From Pseudomonas chlororaphis subsp. piscium (lineage in GTDB: Bacteria > Pseudomonadota > Gammaproteobacteria > Pseudomonadales > Pseudomonadaceae), in assembly GCF_003850345.1 (NCBI RefSeq), contig NZ_CP027707.1, forward strand, positions 3,720,001 through 3,784,000: a stretch of 64,000 nucleotides of DNA. The letters run 5' to 3'. Positions 8,307-17,946 of the stretch are shown piece after piece. The notes beneath the pieces were generated by a model. That model saw nothing but the letters and a program-made list of their open reading frames with translations, made no database searches and was not told the DNA's origin. The translations under genes and the position numbers were made by a program. Numbering within the stretch: position 1 is the first letter of the stretch; each line of letters starts with the position of its first letter.

Positions 8307-9119
8307 TCAGTCCAGAAATTCAGGTTTCTGTTTGCTCATATGGGCGGCCATGGCCACGCGCAGGTCGGTGGATTGCAGCATGGCGGAGTTCCAGGTAGCG
8401 ATGTATTCCAGGCCGTCGTCGATGCGATGGTCGCGCATGTAGCTGATCATTTCCTTGGTACCGCTGACGGCGATCGGCGACTTGCTGGCGATTTCCCAGG
8501 CAATGCTCATCACGCCGTGGAGCAGGCTTTCGCTGTCGGCGTAGGTGCGATTGACCAGGCCGATGCTACGCGCTTCCTCGGCGCCGAAGGTGCGTCCAGT
8601 GTAAGCCAGTTCGCGCAGCATGCCGTCACCGATGATACGCGGCAAACGTTGCAAAGTGCCGACATCGGCGGCCATGCCGATATCGATTTCCTTGATCGAG
8701 AATTGCGCGTCCGCGGCGGCGTAGCGCATGTCGCAGGCGGCGATCAGGTCGATGGCGCCGCCCAGGCAGTAACCCTGGATCGCCGCCAGCACCGGCTTGC
8801 GACAGTTGTCGACGGCATTGAAGGACGCCTGCAGCTGCAGGATCTTGCGCCGCAGCAGGCGCGCGTTGCGCCCGACGTCCTTGCCCAGCTCGTTGGCCAC
8901 CCCGGCCAGCATCATCAGGTCGATGCCGGAGGAAAAGTGCTTGCCGGCGCCGCTCAGCACCACCACGCGGACTGCGTCGGTGTCGTCGATCCAGCGGAAG
9001 ATCTCGATGATCTCGCTCCAGAACGCGGCGTTCATCGAGTTGATCTTTTCCGGACGGTTGATCTGCACATGGGCGATGTTGTTAGCAAGTTCGACGTGAA
9101 AGGCTTGATATTCGGACAT
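8307..9119 (-). CDS. Enoyl-CoA hydratase/isomerase, probable delta(3,5)-delta(2,4)-dienoyl-CoA isomerase
   Basis: A 270-residue crotonase-fold protein. The first oxyanion-hole strand (SGAGKHFSSGIDLMML) and the second (AAIQGYCLGGAIDLIAACDMRYA) are present. The active-site segment KEIDIGMAADVGTLQRLPRI is the signature of dienoyl-CoA isomerases (ECH1-like), with the AADVG aspartate, and differs from plain hydratases. It would shift double bonds in 3,5-dienoyl-CoA intermediates during beta-oxidation of unsaturated fatty acids. ATG 9119 is the family start; the longer frame has no support. It sits directly upstream of nudC with abutting ends. No other fatty-acid gene is adjacent. Confidence 0.85.
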   Translation of the reverse strand: MSEYQAFHVELANNIAHVQINRPEKINSMNAAFWSEIIEIFRWIDDTDAVRVVVLSGAGKHFSSGIDLMMLAGVANELGKDVGRNARLLRRKILQLQASFNAVDNCRKPVLAAIQGYCLGGAIDLIAACDMRYAAADAQFSIKEIDIGMAADVGTLQRLPRIIGDGMLRELAYTGRTFGAEEARSIGLVNRTYADSESLLHGVMSIAWEIASKSPIAVSGTKEMISYMRDHRIDDGLEYIATWNSAMLQSTDLRVAMAAHMSKQKPEFLD

Positions 9120-9230
9120 GGCAGCATTCCTTACCGGGCAAAAAAATGAGGCCCGAACTATAGCAAGGGCCCGTGCGGCGCAGTAAGGCAGCGCATCGGC
9201 CAAAACCGGGACTGGCAACACAGCGGCCCC

Positions 9231-9259
9231 TTGTGGGAGCGAGCTTGCTCGCTCCTACG
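9231..9259. terminator. Single REP-type hairpin downstream of the methyltransferase gene
   Basis: GGGAGCGAG-CTTG-CTCGCTCC forms one short, strong hairpin just after the end of the methyltransferase gene (read on the minus strand). It is a solitary REP unit and may act as a terminator or mRNA 3' stabiliser. Confidence 0.55.
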
Positions 9260-9269
9260 GATTGCCGGA

Positions 9270-10052
9270 TCACGGGATTTTTTGGGCCCAGAACGCCGCG
9301 GTTTCGTAAGGCACGCTGACCACGCATCTGTCCCGCAGCTCCGGCTCCGCGGCGATCAGGTCGGCGATCTGCCGGTCGACCTGCGCCCGCTCCGCATCCG
9401 GCAAGGCGGCAATGAAGCTGGTGGAGCGCACCCGATCGAAAATCACGTTCTCCGGCGCGCCGCTGTGGCTGTTGCTGAAGTGCTGTTCCTGCAAGGGCGT
9501 GAACCGCGGATGGGGAAAGGCCTGGCGCCAGGCCCCTGTGTAATAGCGCGGAGTGTCGCCTTGCAGGGCGTTGACGATCCGGTCCAGGCGCTGCACCCAC
9601 GGCACCCGCGCATCGCGCAGGTTCCACACCAGGCCCAGGCGGCCGCCCGGCTTGAGCACCCGGGCGATCTCGCTCAAGGCTTCATGGCTGGCGAACCAGT
9701 GAAAGGCCTGGGCGCAGACCACGACATCCACCGACTCGTCGGCCAGCGGAATAGCGGTGGCAGTGCCGCTCAGGGCTTCGGCCCGGGGATGGCTGGCGTC
9801 GAGTTTGGCGAGCATTTGCGCCACCGGCTCCACGGCAATCACCCGCGCCCCGGTGGCCAACAGGCGCCCGGTGAACTTGCCGGTGCCGGCGCCGAGATCG
9901 ACCACCACCTGGCCGGCCTGCAAGCCCAGGCGGGTGCGCAGCCACTGGTCCAGCGCCGGCGGGTAGTCTGGACGGCCACGCACGTAGGTGTCGGCCGCCC
10001 CCTTATAGCCGTCGGCGGCAGCGTGATGGATCGAGGGTTGCGGGTCTTTCAT
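9270..10052 (-). CDS. Class I SAM-dependent methyltransferase
   Basis: A 260-residue methyltransferase of the Methyltransf_11/UbiE-like group. Motif I (VVDLGAGTGKFTGRLL) binds S-adenosylmethionine near residues 38-53, the acidic motif II is VIAVEPVAQML, and VLKPGGRLGLVWN is the post-motif strand. The N-terminal half (YKGAADTYVRGRPDYP) matches a common family of proteins annotated only as methyltransferases; the substrate is unknown. ATG 10052 has GGAG about ten bases upstream, whereas the longer frame from 10070 does not. It is divergent from a small secreted protein gene. Confidence 0.85.
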   Translation of the reverse strand: MKDPQPSIHHAAADGYKGAADTYVRGRPDYPPALDQWLRTRLGLQAGQVVVDLGAGTGKFTGRLLATGARVIAVEPVAQMLAKLDASHPRAEALSGTATAIPLADESVDVVVCAQAFHWFASHEALSEIARVLKPGGRLGLVWNLRDARVPWVQRLDRIVNALQGDTPRYYTGAWRQAFPHPRFTPLQEQHFSNSHSGAPENVIFDRVRSTSFIAALPDAERAQVDRQIADLIAAEPELRDRCVVSVPYETAAFWAQKIP

Positions 10053-10197
10053 CGGTCGGCTCCAGATCATTGGCCAATGCTGCCCAGCATAGCCTCGCCG
10101 AGGCGACTGACGGCATGAAAAAACGCTCGGTCTGGGCTGCGCGGCCAGGGCGATGGACCTTTAATGGGGGGACCGCTATCCGAATGGAGACTGCGCG

Positions 10198-10434
10198 ATG
10201 AACATCCGTCCCCTCGCCTTCGGCGCCCCGCTGCTGCTCGCTGGCGGCCTGCTGACAACCTTGCTGGCGGCCGCCGCCAACTGCCCGGACGGCCAGGTCT
10301 GGGACAGCAAGAACCAGCGCTGCGTCAGCCAGCGCACCACCCGGCTGCCGGACGCCGAGCGCGCCGGCTACACCAATGGCCTGACCCAACAGGGCCGCTA
10401 CGAAGAGCTCATTGCCGCTGGCCGCAAGACCTGA
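10198..10434 (+). CDS. Small exported protein with a two-cysteine motif
   Basis: A 78-residue protein. Residues 1-27 look like a signal peptide (basic start, long Leu/Ala core, AAA-type end), leaving a mature peptide of about 50 residues that begins NCPDGQVWDSKNQRCVSQ. The pattern C-P-x-G-x3-W-x5-Q-x-C resembles small disulfide-bonded loops. The family is unknown to me; similar short proteins are annotated as hypothetical in Pseudomonas. GGAGA lies upstream of the ATG. It stands between the methyltransferase and pncA. Confidence 0.65.
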   Translation: MNIRPLAFGAPLLLAGGLLTTLLAAAANCPDGQVWDSKNQRCVSQRTTRLPDAERAGYTNGLTQQGRYEELIAAGRKT

Positions 10435-10537
10435 CGTCAGGTGGTGCCCATGCCCTGACCGGCGGAGCGGTGCCATGGACGGGGCGCGCTATGCTCTCGG
10501 AGAATGGACTGATCGTTCAACCTCAGGGAGCTTGCAC

Positions 10538-11200
10538 ATGCCTATTGCCAAAACCTCCAGCAGCCGTCGCTCACGCAAGGCGCTGCTGGTCATCGACGTA
10601 CAGAACGACTTCATCCCCGGCGGCGCGCTGGCGGTGCCGGAGGGCGACCAGATCGTGCCCTTGATCAATCGCCTGGGCGCCCACTTCAAGCAGGTGGTGA
10701 TCGCCCAGGACTGGCACCCGGCCGGGCATATCTCGTTCGCCTCCAGCCACGAAGGCCACGCGCCGAACGACCTCATCCAGCTGCCCTATGGCCCGCAGGT
10801 GCTGTGGCCGGACCATTGCGTGCAGGCCAGCCGTGGCGCCGAACTGCACCCGAAACTCAACCTGCCCCACGCCCAGTTGATCCTGCGCAAAGGCTGCAAT
10901 CCGGATATCGACAGTTACTCGGCCTTCGTCGAGGCGGACCGCACCACCACGACCGGCCTGGCCGGCTACCTGAGCCAGCGCGGCATCGATACGGTGTACC
11001 TGGTGGGGCTGGCCCTGGACTATTGCGTGGCCTGGTCGGCGCTGGATGCGCGGGCGGCGGGCTTCAATACCTTCGTGATTGTCGACGCTTGCCGGGCCAT
11101 CAATATGGACGGCTCGCAGGACAAGGCCACCCGGCAAATGCGCGCGGCGGGCGTGAACCTGATCAAGGCCAGCGAGCTACAGCCGACCGCGCTGTGCTGA
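10538..11200 (+). CDS. pncA: Nicotinamidase
   Basis: Deamidates nicotinamide to nicotinate for NAD salvage. The 220-residue isochorismatase-fold protein has the catalytic triad of the family: Asp20 in LVIDVQNDF, Lys in LILRKG, and Cys in GLALDYCVAWSA. The metal-binding Asp/His cluster is in QDWHPAGHISFAS. ATG 10538 is preceded by GGGAG; the longer frame lacks support. A strong hairpin follows the stop. Confidence 0.92.
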   Translation: MPIAKTSSSRRSRKALLVIDVQNDFIPGGALAVPEGDQIVPLINRLGAHFKQVVIAQDWHPAGHISFASSHEGHAPNDLIQLPYGPQVLWPDHCVQASRGAELHPKLNLPHAQLILRKGCNPDIDSYSAFVEADRTTTTGLAGYLSQRGIDTVYLVGLALDYCVAWSALDARAAGFNTFVIVDACRAINMDGSQDKATRQMRAAGVNLIKASELQPTALC

Positions 11201-11226
11201 TGCAACAGCTTCCATAACGTCGATTG

Positions 11227-11259
11227 GCCGGGCATTCCCCATCGCTGGGGATGCCCGGC
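11227..11259. terminator. Strong bidirectional hairpin between pncA and the histidine kinase gene
   Basis: GCCGGGCATTCCCC (11227-11240) pairs with GGGGATGCCCGGC (11247-11259) across a six-base loop. It lies between two convergent genes. There is no good T-run, so it may work by stem strength alone or as an mRNA 3' stabiliser. Confidence 0.6.
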
Positions 11260-11264
11260 ATGGC

Positions 11265-12566
11265 TCAGGCCGGCGTCGGCAGCCACAGGCGGAAACGCGC
11301 GCCGCCCAGCGGCGAGGCCTCGACGGTCAGGGTCCCGCCCTGGGCTTCCAGGGCCCGGCGGCTGATCGCCAGGCCGAGGCCGAAGCCGCCGGTGGCGCGA
11401 TCGCGGCTGCGGTCCAGGCGGTAGAAGGGTTCGAACACCCGCTCGCGCTCGTCGTCGGGAATGCCGATGCCATCGTCGTCGACCCAGATTTCACAGCCGC
11501 TGTCGCTGACATGCACCCCGACCTGAATGCGCTTTTCGCAATAACGCGTGGCGTTGCGCAGCAGGTTCTGGATCGCCCGGGCGGTCAGCCGCGGATCGAG
11601 GGTGAAACGCTCCAGGCTGCCGTGCAGCAACACATCGATGACGATGTCCGGGGATTCCAGCTCGTCGTCGACGCTGCCGAGGATGCTGTCGATGAACTCG
11701 TCCAGCGACACCTCCACCTGCTCCGGCAACTGCGCCGGGATCTGCAAACGGCTGTAGGACAGCAGCTCGAGCACCAGTTCATCCAGTTCGCGAATGTGCG
11801 CCACCAGCCCTTGCAGACGTTCGCGGCTGGTCGCTGGCAGGTCGTCGGAGAGCGCCAGGGCCAGGCCGAAGTCGAGCCGGGTCAAGGGGGTGCGCAGCTC
11901 GTGGGACACCGCGTTGAGCAGGTCGCGTTGCTGGTTCAGCAGGTTTTCGATGTCGCCGGCCATGGTGTCGAAGACATTGGCCAGGCTGCCGATGTTGGAG
12001 CTTGCGGAAATCTGCGTGCGCTCGCTCAGATGGCCCTTGCCGAAGCGCTCGGCGGCGTGTTTCAGGCGCTCCAGATCGCGCCAGTGCGGTCGCAGCCAGA
12101 GCAACAGGCAGGCGAGCATGGTCGCGCCGATCAGCACGTTGATGCTCCAGTACAGCAGGCTGACGTCGATCGGGTCCGGCGGCACTACCATCTGCACCGC
12201 CATCTGCTCGTCCAGCGGCGCCACCGCGAGGGTGCGCCAGCCCCAGTCGCCGACCCGCACCACGTTCTCGCCGCGTTGCAGGCGTTCGCGCTCGTACAGG
12301 GTGAAATCGGCGTCGTCGTTGCGGGTCAGGACGATGTGCAGCGGCTGGAACTCCTGGTCCATTTGCGCGGCCAGGGCCGGCCACTGCTCCGAGGGTACGC
12401 CGCGAAACTGTTTGACGATCAGGCTTTGCAGGCCCCGGGAATAATCCAGGTTGTAGGTGACGAAACGCTCGTGGAAGACCTTCACCACCAGCTCCGGTAC
12501 CAGGTAGATCGCCGCGCTGAACGAGACGATGGTCACCAGGTACAGGCGAATCAGGATTCTCAGCAT
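11265..12566 (-). CDS. Sensor histidine kinase, RstB/ParS-like
   Basis: A 433-residue inner-membrane kinase: transmembrane helix at ~5-25, periplasmic sensor of ~110 residues, second helix at ~138-160, HAMP linker (RPHWRDLERLKHAAERFGKG), H-box VSHELRTPLTR, N-box NLLRNATRY, and ATP lid motifs DDGIGIP and GGFGLGLAIS. Length and the HAMP region resemble E. coli RstB; in Pseudomonas the ParS sensor of ParRS has a similar layout. It begins 4 bp after the stop of its response regulator, so the two are one operon. The divergent RND pump is a likely target. The stimulus is unknown. Confidence 0.85.
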   Translation of the reverse strand: MLRILIRLYLVTIVSFSAAIYLVPELVVKVFHERFVTYNLDYSRGLQSLIVKQFRGVPSEQWPALAAQMDQEFQPLHIVLTRNDDADFTLYERERLQRGENVVRVGDWGWRTLAVAPLDEQMAVQMVVPPDPIDVSLLYWSINVLIGATMLACLLLWLRPHWRDLERLKHAAERFGKGHLSERTQISASSNIGSLANVFDTMAGDIENLLNQQRDLLNAVSHELRTPLTRLDFGLALALSDDLPATSRERLQGLVAHIRELDELVLELLSYSRLQIPAQLPEQVEVSLDEFIDSILGSVDDELESPDIVIDVLLHGSLERFTLDPRLTARAIQNLLRNATRYCEKRIQVGVHVSDSGCEIWVDDDGIGIPDDERERVFEPFYRLDRSRDRATGGFGLGLAISRRALEAQGGTLTVEASPLGGARFRLWLPTPA

Positions 12567-12570
12567 CGAC

Positions 12571-13272
12571 TCAGCATTCCCATTCGGAACGGCTGAACAG
12601 GTAGCCCTTGCCCCACACGGTCTTGATCTTGCGCGCCTCGCCGGCGTGGTCGTCGAACTTGCGCCGCAGCTTGGAGATCGCCACGTCCACCGAGCGGTCG
12701 GTGCCGTTGAACTCGATGCCCCGCAGGCGTTGCAGGATCTGGTCGCGGCTCAGCACCTCGCCAGCATGCCGGGCCAGCACCACCAACAGGTTGTATTCGC
12801 CGCTGGACAGCTCCACCAATTGATCGCGCCAGCTCACCGTACGCTCCGACAGGTCGATGCACAGGTTGCCCATGAGGATCCGGTCGCTGGCGGTCTGCGG
12901 CTCGCCGAGGCTGCTGCGACGCAACAGGGTGCGCACCCGCGCCAACAACACGCGCGGCTCGCACGGCTTTGTCACATAATCGTCGGCGCCCATTTCCAGA
13001 CCCAGCACCTGATCATGGCTATCATCACGGGCGGTCAGCATCAGGATCGGCAGCGACGCCGAGTCGGCCCGCAGCAGGCGGCAGACCTGCAGGCCGTCCA
13101 GGCCGGGCAGCATCAGGTCGAGAATCACCAGGTCCGGCGGATTGACCCGCGCCCGTTCACGCACCTGGTCGCCGCGGCTGATGACATTGACCTGATAGCC
13201 GTTGCGCTCCAGGTAACTGGCGATCAGTTCAGAAAGCGCGGGGTCGTCTTCGACCAGAAGAATGTTGGGCAT
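12571..13272 (-). CDS. OmpR-family response regulator, RstA/ParR-like
   Basis: A 233-residue regulator. Receiver domain at 1-115 has the acidic pair in LLVEDDPAL, the phosphorylated Asp52 in LVILDLMLPG, and Lys in DDYVTKP. The C-terminal winged helix (LSSGEYNLLVVLARHAG, then DVAISKLRRKFDD, then TVWGKGYLFS) is of the OmpR/PhoB class. ATG 13272 starts the canonical MPNILLVEDD. It is followed closely by the sensor kinase gene and divergent from the RND efflux genes. TTCACAC direct repeats in the intergenic region are candidate binding sites. Confidence 0.9.
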   Translation of the reverse strand: MPNILLVEDDPALSELIASYLERNGYQVNVISRGDQVRERARVNPPDLVILDLMLPGLDGLQVCRLLRADSASLPILMLTARDDSHDQVLGLEMGADDYVTKPCEPRVLLARVRTLLRRSSLGEPQTASDRILMGNLCIDLSERTVSWRDQLVELSSGEYNLLVVLARHAGEVLSRDQILQRLRGIEFNGTDRSVDVAISKLRRKFDDHAGEARKIKTVWGKGYLFSRSEWEC

Positions 13273-13392
13273 GGATTGAAAGTCTTTGAGTGAAGAAAAA
13301 CCCAGCGACAACGTTCCTTAGGATGTTCCCCGGGAAGCCGTCGCCCGATCAGCGAGGCACAAAGGATATACAACCTCACGCGCGCCCGAGCA

Positions 13393-13435
13393 TTCACTTC
13401 ACACTTTTTCACACAGCACCTACACAGCTTCACAG
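13393..13435. promoter_or_regulatory. TTCACA direct repeats, candidate response-regulator sites
   Basis: TTCAC at 13393, TTCACAC at 13398-13404 and 13408-13414 (10-bp period, one helical turn), and TTCACAG at 13429-13435 lie between the divergent two-component and RND operons. Direct repeats about one turn apart are the usual targets of OmpR-type dimers. Confidence 0.45.
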
Positions 13436-13487
13436 CGGTTCTTGCGGCTTGCCCTTAGCATGCCGCAGTCATCATTGGGGTATCAGC

Positions 13488-14645
13488 ATGTCGAAAAACC
13501 TGTTTGCGCCGTTCTGCCTGTTGTTGCTGGCAGCCGCGCTGAGCGCTTGTGACAAGGCCTCCACCGCCGAGGAACAGGCGCCGTTGGCCAAGGTCCGGAT
13601 CGAAACCATCGAGACTCGCCCGCTGTCGATCAGCAGCGAACTGAGCGGGCGCATCGCCGCGCCGCGCGTCGCCGAGGTCCGCGCACGGGTGGCCGGCGTG
13701 GTGTTGCAACGCACCTTCCGCGAAGGCACCGACGTCAAACAGGGCGACGTGCTGTTTCGCATCGACCCGGCGCCGTTCAAGGCCGACCTCGACAGCGCCC
13801 TGGCCAGCCTGCGCAAGGCCGAGGCCAACGCCTTCCAGGCCCGCTTGCAGGAACAGCGCTACGCCCAGTTGATCGAAGACAAGGCCATCAGCGCCCAGGA
13901 ATACGACAACGCCCGGGCCAACGCGCGCCAGACCGCCGCCGACGTGGCCGCCAACCAGGCCGCCGTGCAGCGCGCCCGGCTGAACCTGGGCTACGCCACC
14001 GTCACCGCGCCGATTTCCGGGCGCGTCGGCCGCGCCCTGGTCACCGAGGGCGCGCTGGTGGGCCAGAACGAAACCACGCCGCTGGCGCTGATCCAGCAGC
14101 TGGACCCGATCCACGCCGACCTCACCCAGTCGACCCGCGAGCTCAACGACCTGCGCCGCGCCTTCCGCGCCGGCCAGTTGCAGCAGGTCGGCCAGGACCA
14201 GGCCAAGGCCACGCTGATCCAGGACGACGGCAGCCTCTACCCGCTGCCGGGCAAGCTGCTGTTCGCCGACCTCAGCGTCGACCCGAGCACCGGCCAGATC
14301 ATCCTGCGCAGCGAGTTCCCCAACCCGGACCTCGACCTGTTGCCCGGCAGCTTCATTCGCGTACGCCTGGAGCAAGCGGTGAACAGCCAGGGCATCAGCG
14401 TGCCGCAGCGCGCCATCCAGCGCGACAGCGCCGGCATCGCCCAGGTGCTGCTGGTGGATGCCGAGCAGCGGGTGGTGCAGCGCCCGGTGCAACTGGGCGC
14501 CGCGCAAAAGGACCGCTGGATCGTCAGCGAAGGCCTCAAGGCCGGCGACCGTATCGTCGTCGAGGGCCTGCAGCACGCCCGTCCGGGCGAAAAGGTGCAG
14601 ATCGACGACAGCCCTCTTCCCCTTGCCCAGACCACTGGACAGTAG
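13488..14645 (+). CDS. RND efflux periplasmic adaptor (MexA/AcrA-type lipoprotein)
   Basis: A 385-residue membrane-fusion protein that links an RND pump to an outer-membrane channel. The lipoprotein signal ends at LSAC (Cys21). It is followed by the split biotinyl-lipoyl domain (RARVAGVVLQRTFREGTDVKQGD and NLGYATVTAPISGRVGRALV), an alpha-hairpin between them, and C-terminal beta-barrel and membrane-proximal domains (LLPGSFIRVRLEQ; VVEGLQHARPGEKV). The RND gene starts 12 bp downstream. Among Pseudomonas systems it is closest in type to MexA/MexE-like adaptors, but I cannot name the pump. Confidence 0.9.
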   Translation: MSKNLFAPFCLLLLAAALSACDKASTAEEQAPLAKVRIETIETRPLSISSELSGRIAAPRVAEVRARVAGVVLQRTFREGTDVKQGDVLFRIDPAPFKADLDSALASLRKAEANAFQARLQEQRYAQLIEDKAISAQEYDNARANARQTAADVAANQAAVQRARLNLGYATVTAPISGRVGRALVTEGALVGQNETTPLALIQQLDPIHADLTQSTRELNDLRRAFRAGQLQQVGQDQAKATLIQDDGSLYPLPGKLLFADLSVDPSTGQIILRSEFPNPDLDLLPGSFIRVRLEQAVNSQGISVPQRAIQRDSAGIAQVLLVDAEQRVVQRPVQLGAAQKDRWIVSEGLKAGDRIVVEGLQHARPGEKVQIDDSPLPLAQTTGQ

Positions 14646-14657
14646 GTAGGAACCCTC

Positions 14658-17600
14658 ATGCCGCAATTCTTTATCGACCGTCCGGTGTTCGCCTGGGTGG
14701 TCGCCCTGTTTATCCTGCTGGCCGGCGCCCTCTCCATCCCGCAGTTGCCGGTGGCGCAGTACCCCAACGTCGCCCCGCCGAGCATCGAGATCTACGCCGT
14801 GTACCCGGGCGCCTCGGCGCAGACCGTGGACGAAAGCGTGGTCAGCCTGATCGAGGAAGAGCTCAACGGCGCCGACCACCTGCTGTACTTCTCGTCCCAG
14901 AGCAGCCTGGGCAGCGCTACCATCACCGCCACCTTCCAGCCGGGCACCAACCCGGAAATGGCCCAGGTCGACGTGCAGAACCGCCTCAAGGTGGTGGAGC
15001 CGCGCCTGCCGCAAGCGGTGACCCAGCAAGGCCTGCAGGTGGAAAAGGTATCCGCTGGCTTCCTGCTGCTGATCACCCTCACCTCCAACGACGGCAAGCT
15101 CGACGACGTGGCGCTCAGCGACTACCTGGCGCGTAACGTGATGAACGAGATCCGCCGTCTGGACGGGGTCGGCAAGGCCCAGTTGTACGGCGCCGAGCGG
15201 GCCATGCGGGTGTGGATCGACCCGCAGAAGCTGATCGGCTTCAACCTGACCCCGGCCGACGTCAACGCGGCGATCGTCGCGCAGAACGCCCAGGTCTCGG
15301 CCGGCAGCATCGGCGACCTGCCGGGCAGCTCGACCCAGGAAATCACCGCCACCGTGCTGGTCAAGGGCCAGCTGTCGACCCCGGAAGAGTTCGCCGACAT
15401 TGTCCTGCGGGCCAATCCGGACGGCTCCACCGTGCGCGTCGGCGACGTCGCCCGGGTGGAAGTCGGCAGCCAGGAATACCAGTTCTCCACCCGCCTCAAC
15501 GGCAAGCCTTCCACCGCGGTCGGCGTGCAGCTGTCGCCAGGAGCCAACGCCCTGAACACCGCGACCCTGATCCGGGCGAAGATGGACGAGCTGGCGCGCT
15601 ACTTCCCGGCCGGCGTGGAATACAAGATCCCCTACGACACCTCGCCCTTCGTCAAGGTCTCGATCACCAAGGTGATCTACACCCTGGGCGAAGCCATGCT
15701 GCTGGTGTTCGCGGTGATGTTCCTGTTCCTGCAGAACATCCGCTACACCCTGATCCCGACCCTGGTGGTGCCGGTCGCGCTGATGGGCACCTTCGCCACC
15801 ATGCTGGCGCTGGGCTTCTCGATCAACGTGCTGACCATGTTCGGCATGGTGCTGGCCATCGGCATCCTGGTGGACGACGCCATTGTGGTGGTGGAGAACG
15901 TCGAGCGGATCATGGCCAGCGAAGGCCTGTCGCCCCGGGACGCCACGCGCAAGGCGATGCAACAGATCACCGGCGCCATCGTCGGCATCACCCTGGTGCT
16001 GGTGGCGGTGTTCCTGCCGATGGCCTTCATGCCCGGTTCGGTGGGCGTCATCTACCAGCAGTTCTCGCTGTCGATGGCCACCTCGATCCTGTTCTCGGCC
16101 TTCCTCGCCCTGACCCTGACCCCGGCCCTGTGCTCTACCCTGCTCAAGCCGATCGCCAAGGGCGAGCACCATGAAAAGGGCGGCTTCTTCGGCTGGTTCA
16201 ACCGGCGCTTCGAAAACCTCAGCGACGGCTACCAGCGCTGGGTCGCCTATGCGCTGAAACGCTGCGGCCGCTACCTGCTGGTGTACGTCGTGCTGCTGGT
16301 GGGCCTGGGGCTGCTGTTCAGCCGCCTGCCCTCTTCGTTCCTGCCGGTGGAGGACCAGGGCTACACCATCACCGACATCCAGCTGCCACCGGGCGCGAGC
16401 AAGAACCGCACGATCCAGGTGGTGGAGCAGATCGAGGCGCACAACGCCGGCGAGCCCGGGGTCGGCGACAGCACGGTGATTCTCGGCTTCAGTTTCTCCG
16501 GCAGCGGGCAGAACGCCGCGCTGACCTTCACCACCCTCAAGGATTGGTCACAGCGCGGCAGCGACGATTCGGCGCAATCCATCGCCGACCGGGCCAACGC
16601 CGCCTTCAGTGAAATCAAGGACGCGGTTTCCTATGCCGTGCTGCCACCGCCGGTGGACGGCCTGGGCACCTCCAGCGGCTTCGAGTTCCGCCTGCAGGAT
16701 CGCGGCGGCCTCGGCCATGCCGCGCTGATGCAGGCCCGCACCGATCTGCTGGCTGCGGCGGAAAAGAGCCCGATCCTCACCAACGTGCGCGAAAGCGCCC
16801 TGGCCGAGGCGCCGCAGGTGCACCTGGAAGTCGACCGCAAGCAGGCCAATGCCCTGGGCGTGTCCTTTGCCGACATCGGCAATGTGCTGTCCACCGCGGT
16901 TGGTTCCAGCTACATCAACGACTTCCCCAACCAGGGGCGGATGCAACGGGTGGTGGTCCAGGCCGAGGGCGATCGACGCAGCCAGGTGGAAGACCTGCTG
17001 AAGATCCATGTGCGCAACAACCTCGGCAAGATGGTGCCGCTGTCGGCCTTTGCCCAGGCGCGCTGGACCCAGGGCCCGACCCAGCTGACCCGCTACAACG
17101 GCTACCCGGCCATCAGCATTTCCGGCGAGCCGGCCGCGGGCCACAGCACCGGCGAGGCCATGGCGGAAATCGAGCGCCTGGTCAGCCAGCTGCCGACCGG
17201 CCTGGGCCAGGAATGGACCGGCCTGTCGCTGCAGGAACGTCTGTCCGGCAGCCAGGCGCCACTGCTCCTGGGGCTGTCGCTGCTGATCGTGTTCCTGTGC
17301 CTGGCGGCGCTGTACGAGAGCTGGTCGATTCCCACATCGGTGCTGCTGGTGGTGCCCCTGGGCGTGCTCGGCGCGGTGCTCGCGGTGACCCTGCGCGGCA
17401 TGCCCAACGACGTGTTCTTCAAGGTCGGGCTGATCACCATCATCGGCCTGTCGGCGAAAAACGCGATCCTGATCATCGAGTTCGCCAAGAGCCTGTACGA
17501 CGAAGGCCACGACCTGGTGGACGCCACGGTGCAGGCCGCGCGCCTGCGCCTGCGGCCGATCGTCATGACCTCGCTGGCGTTCATCCTCGGCGTGGTGCCC

Positions 17601-17786
17601 CTGGCCATCGCCAGCGGCGCCAGCTCGGCCAGCCAGCAGGCCATCGGTACCGGGGTGATCGGCGGCATGATCACCGCGACCCTGGCGGTGGTGTTCGTGC
17701 CGGTGTTCTTCGTGGTGGTGATGCGGCTGGTCAGGCGCAGCGGTAAAAAAGCAGCGAGCGTCACGGCGCCAGGAGCCGCCGAATAG
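14658..17786 (+). CDS. RND multidrug efflux transporter, HAE1 family (AcrB/MexB/MexF-like)
   Basis: A 1042-residue inner-membrane proton antiporter. It has the first helix [19 protein letters not shown], the porter domain, the TM4 proton-relay motif [18 protein letters not shown] (paired Asp), the conserved EG.SPRDAT..AM segment, and the second-half [19 protein letters not shown] and [16 protein letters not shown]. Length and motifs match AcrB-type pumps, which form trimers and export drugs, dyes and aromatics. No outer-membrane channel gene follows, unlike mexAB-oprM or mexEF-oprN, so the complex must borrow one encoded elsewhere. Confidence 0.93.
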   Translation: MPQFFIDRPVFAWVVALFILLAGALSIPQLPVAQYPNVAPPSIEIYAVYPGASAQTVDESVVSLIEEELNGADHLLYFSSQSSLGSATITATFQPGTNPEMAQVDVQNRLKVVEPRLPQAVTQQGLQVEKVSAGFLLLITLTSNDGKLDDVALSDYLARNVMNEIRRLDGVGKAQLYGAERAMRVWIDPQKLIGFNLTPADVNAAIVAQNAQVSAGSIGDLPGSSTQEITATVLVKGQLSTPEEFADIVLRANPDGSTVRVGDVARVEVGSQEYQFSTRLNGKPSTAVGVQLSPGANALNTATLIRAKMDELARYFPAGVEYKIPYDTSPFVKVSITKVIYTLGEAMLLVFAVMFLFLQNIRYTLIPTLVVPVALMGTFATMLALGFSINVLTMFGMVLAIGILVDDAIVVVENVERIMASEGLSPRDATRKAMQQITGAIVGITLVLVAVFLPMAFMPGSVGVIYQQFSLSMATSILFSAFLALTLTPALCSTLLKPIAKGEHHEKGGFFGWFNRRFENLSDGYQRWVAYALKRCGRYLLVYVVLLVGLGLLFSRLPSSFLPVEDQGYTITDIQLPPGASKNRTIQVVEQIEAHNAGEPGVGDSTVILGFSFSGSGQNAALTFTTLKDWSQRGSDDSAQSIADRANAAFSEIKDAVSYAVLPPPVDGLGTSSGFEFRLQDRGGLGHAALMQARTDLLAAAEKSPILTNVRESALAEAPQVHLEVDRKQANALGVSFADIGNVLSTAVGSSYINDFPNQGRMQRVVVQAEGDRRSQVEDLLKIHVRNNLGKMVPLSAFAQARWTQGPTQLTRYNGYPAISISGEPAAGHSTGEAMAEIERLVSQLPTGLGQEWTGLSLQERLSGSQAPLLLGLSLLIVFLCLAALYESWSIPTSVLLVVPLGVLGAVLAVTLRGMPNDVFFKVGLITIIGLSAKNAILIIEFAKSLYDEGHDLVDATVQAARLRLRPIVMTSLAFILGVVPLAIASGASSASQQAIGTGVIGGMITATLAVVFVPVFFVVVMRLVRRSGKKAASVTAPGAAE

Positions 17787-17830
17787 TCATGCGGCGGGTC
17801 TTCAACGCAGCGCGTTATTGTTGAGGACTC

Positions 17831-17856
17831 ATCGCGAGCAAGCTTCGCTCCTACAG
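17831..17856. repeat. Solitary REP unit, GTAGGAGCG family
   Basis: One inverted unit (ATCGCGAGCAAGCTTCGCTC then CTACAG) without a partner, between the RND gene and the DUF1345 gene. Confidence 0.85.
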
Positions 17857-17946
17857 AAGACCTATGTGATCGCAGGGCGCCGCCGGCCCTGCGGCCACGG
17901 GGCCGGCATGCTAAGGTTTGCGGCAAATCCGCCACCGCGAGCCGTC

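Noticed and set aside
13455..16442. A 995-residue open frame on the minus strand across the RND adaptor and pump genes
   Set aside because: Antisense to two well-supported genes, with the repetitive His/Gln/Gly composition of a shadow frame.
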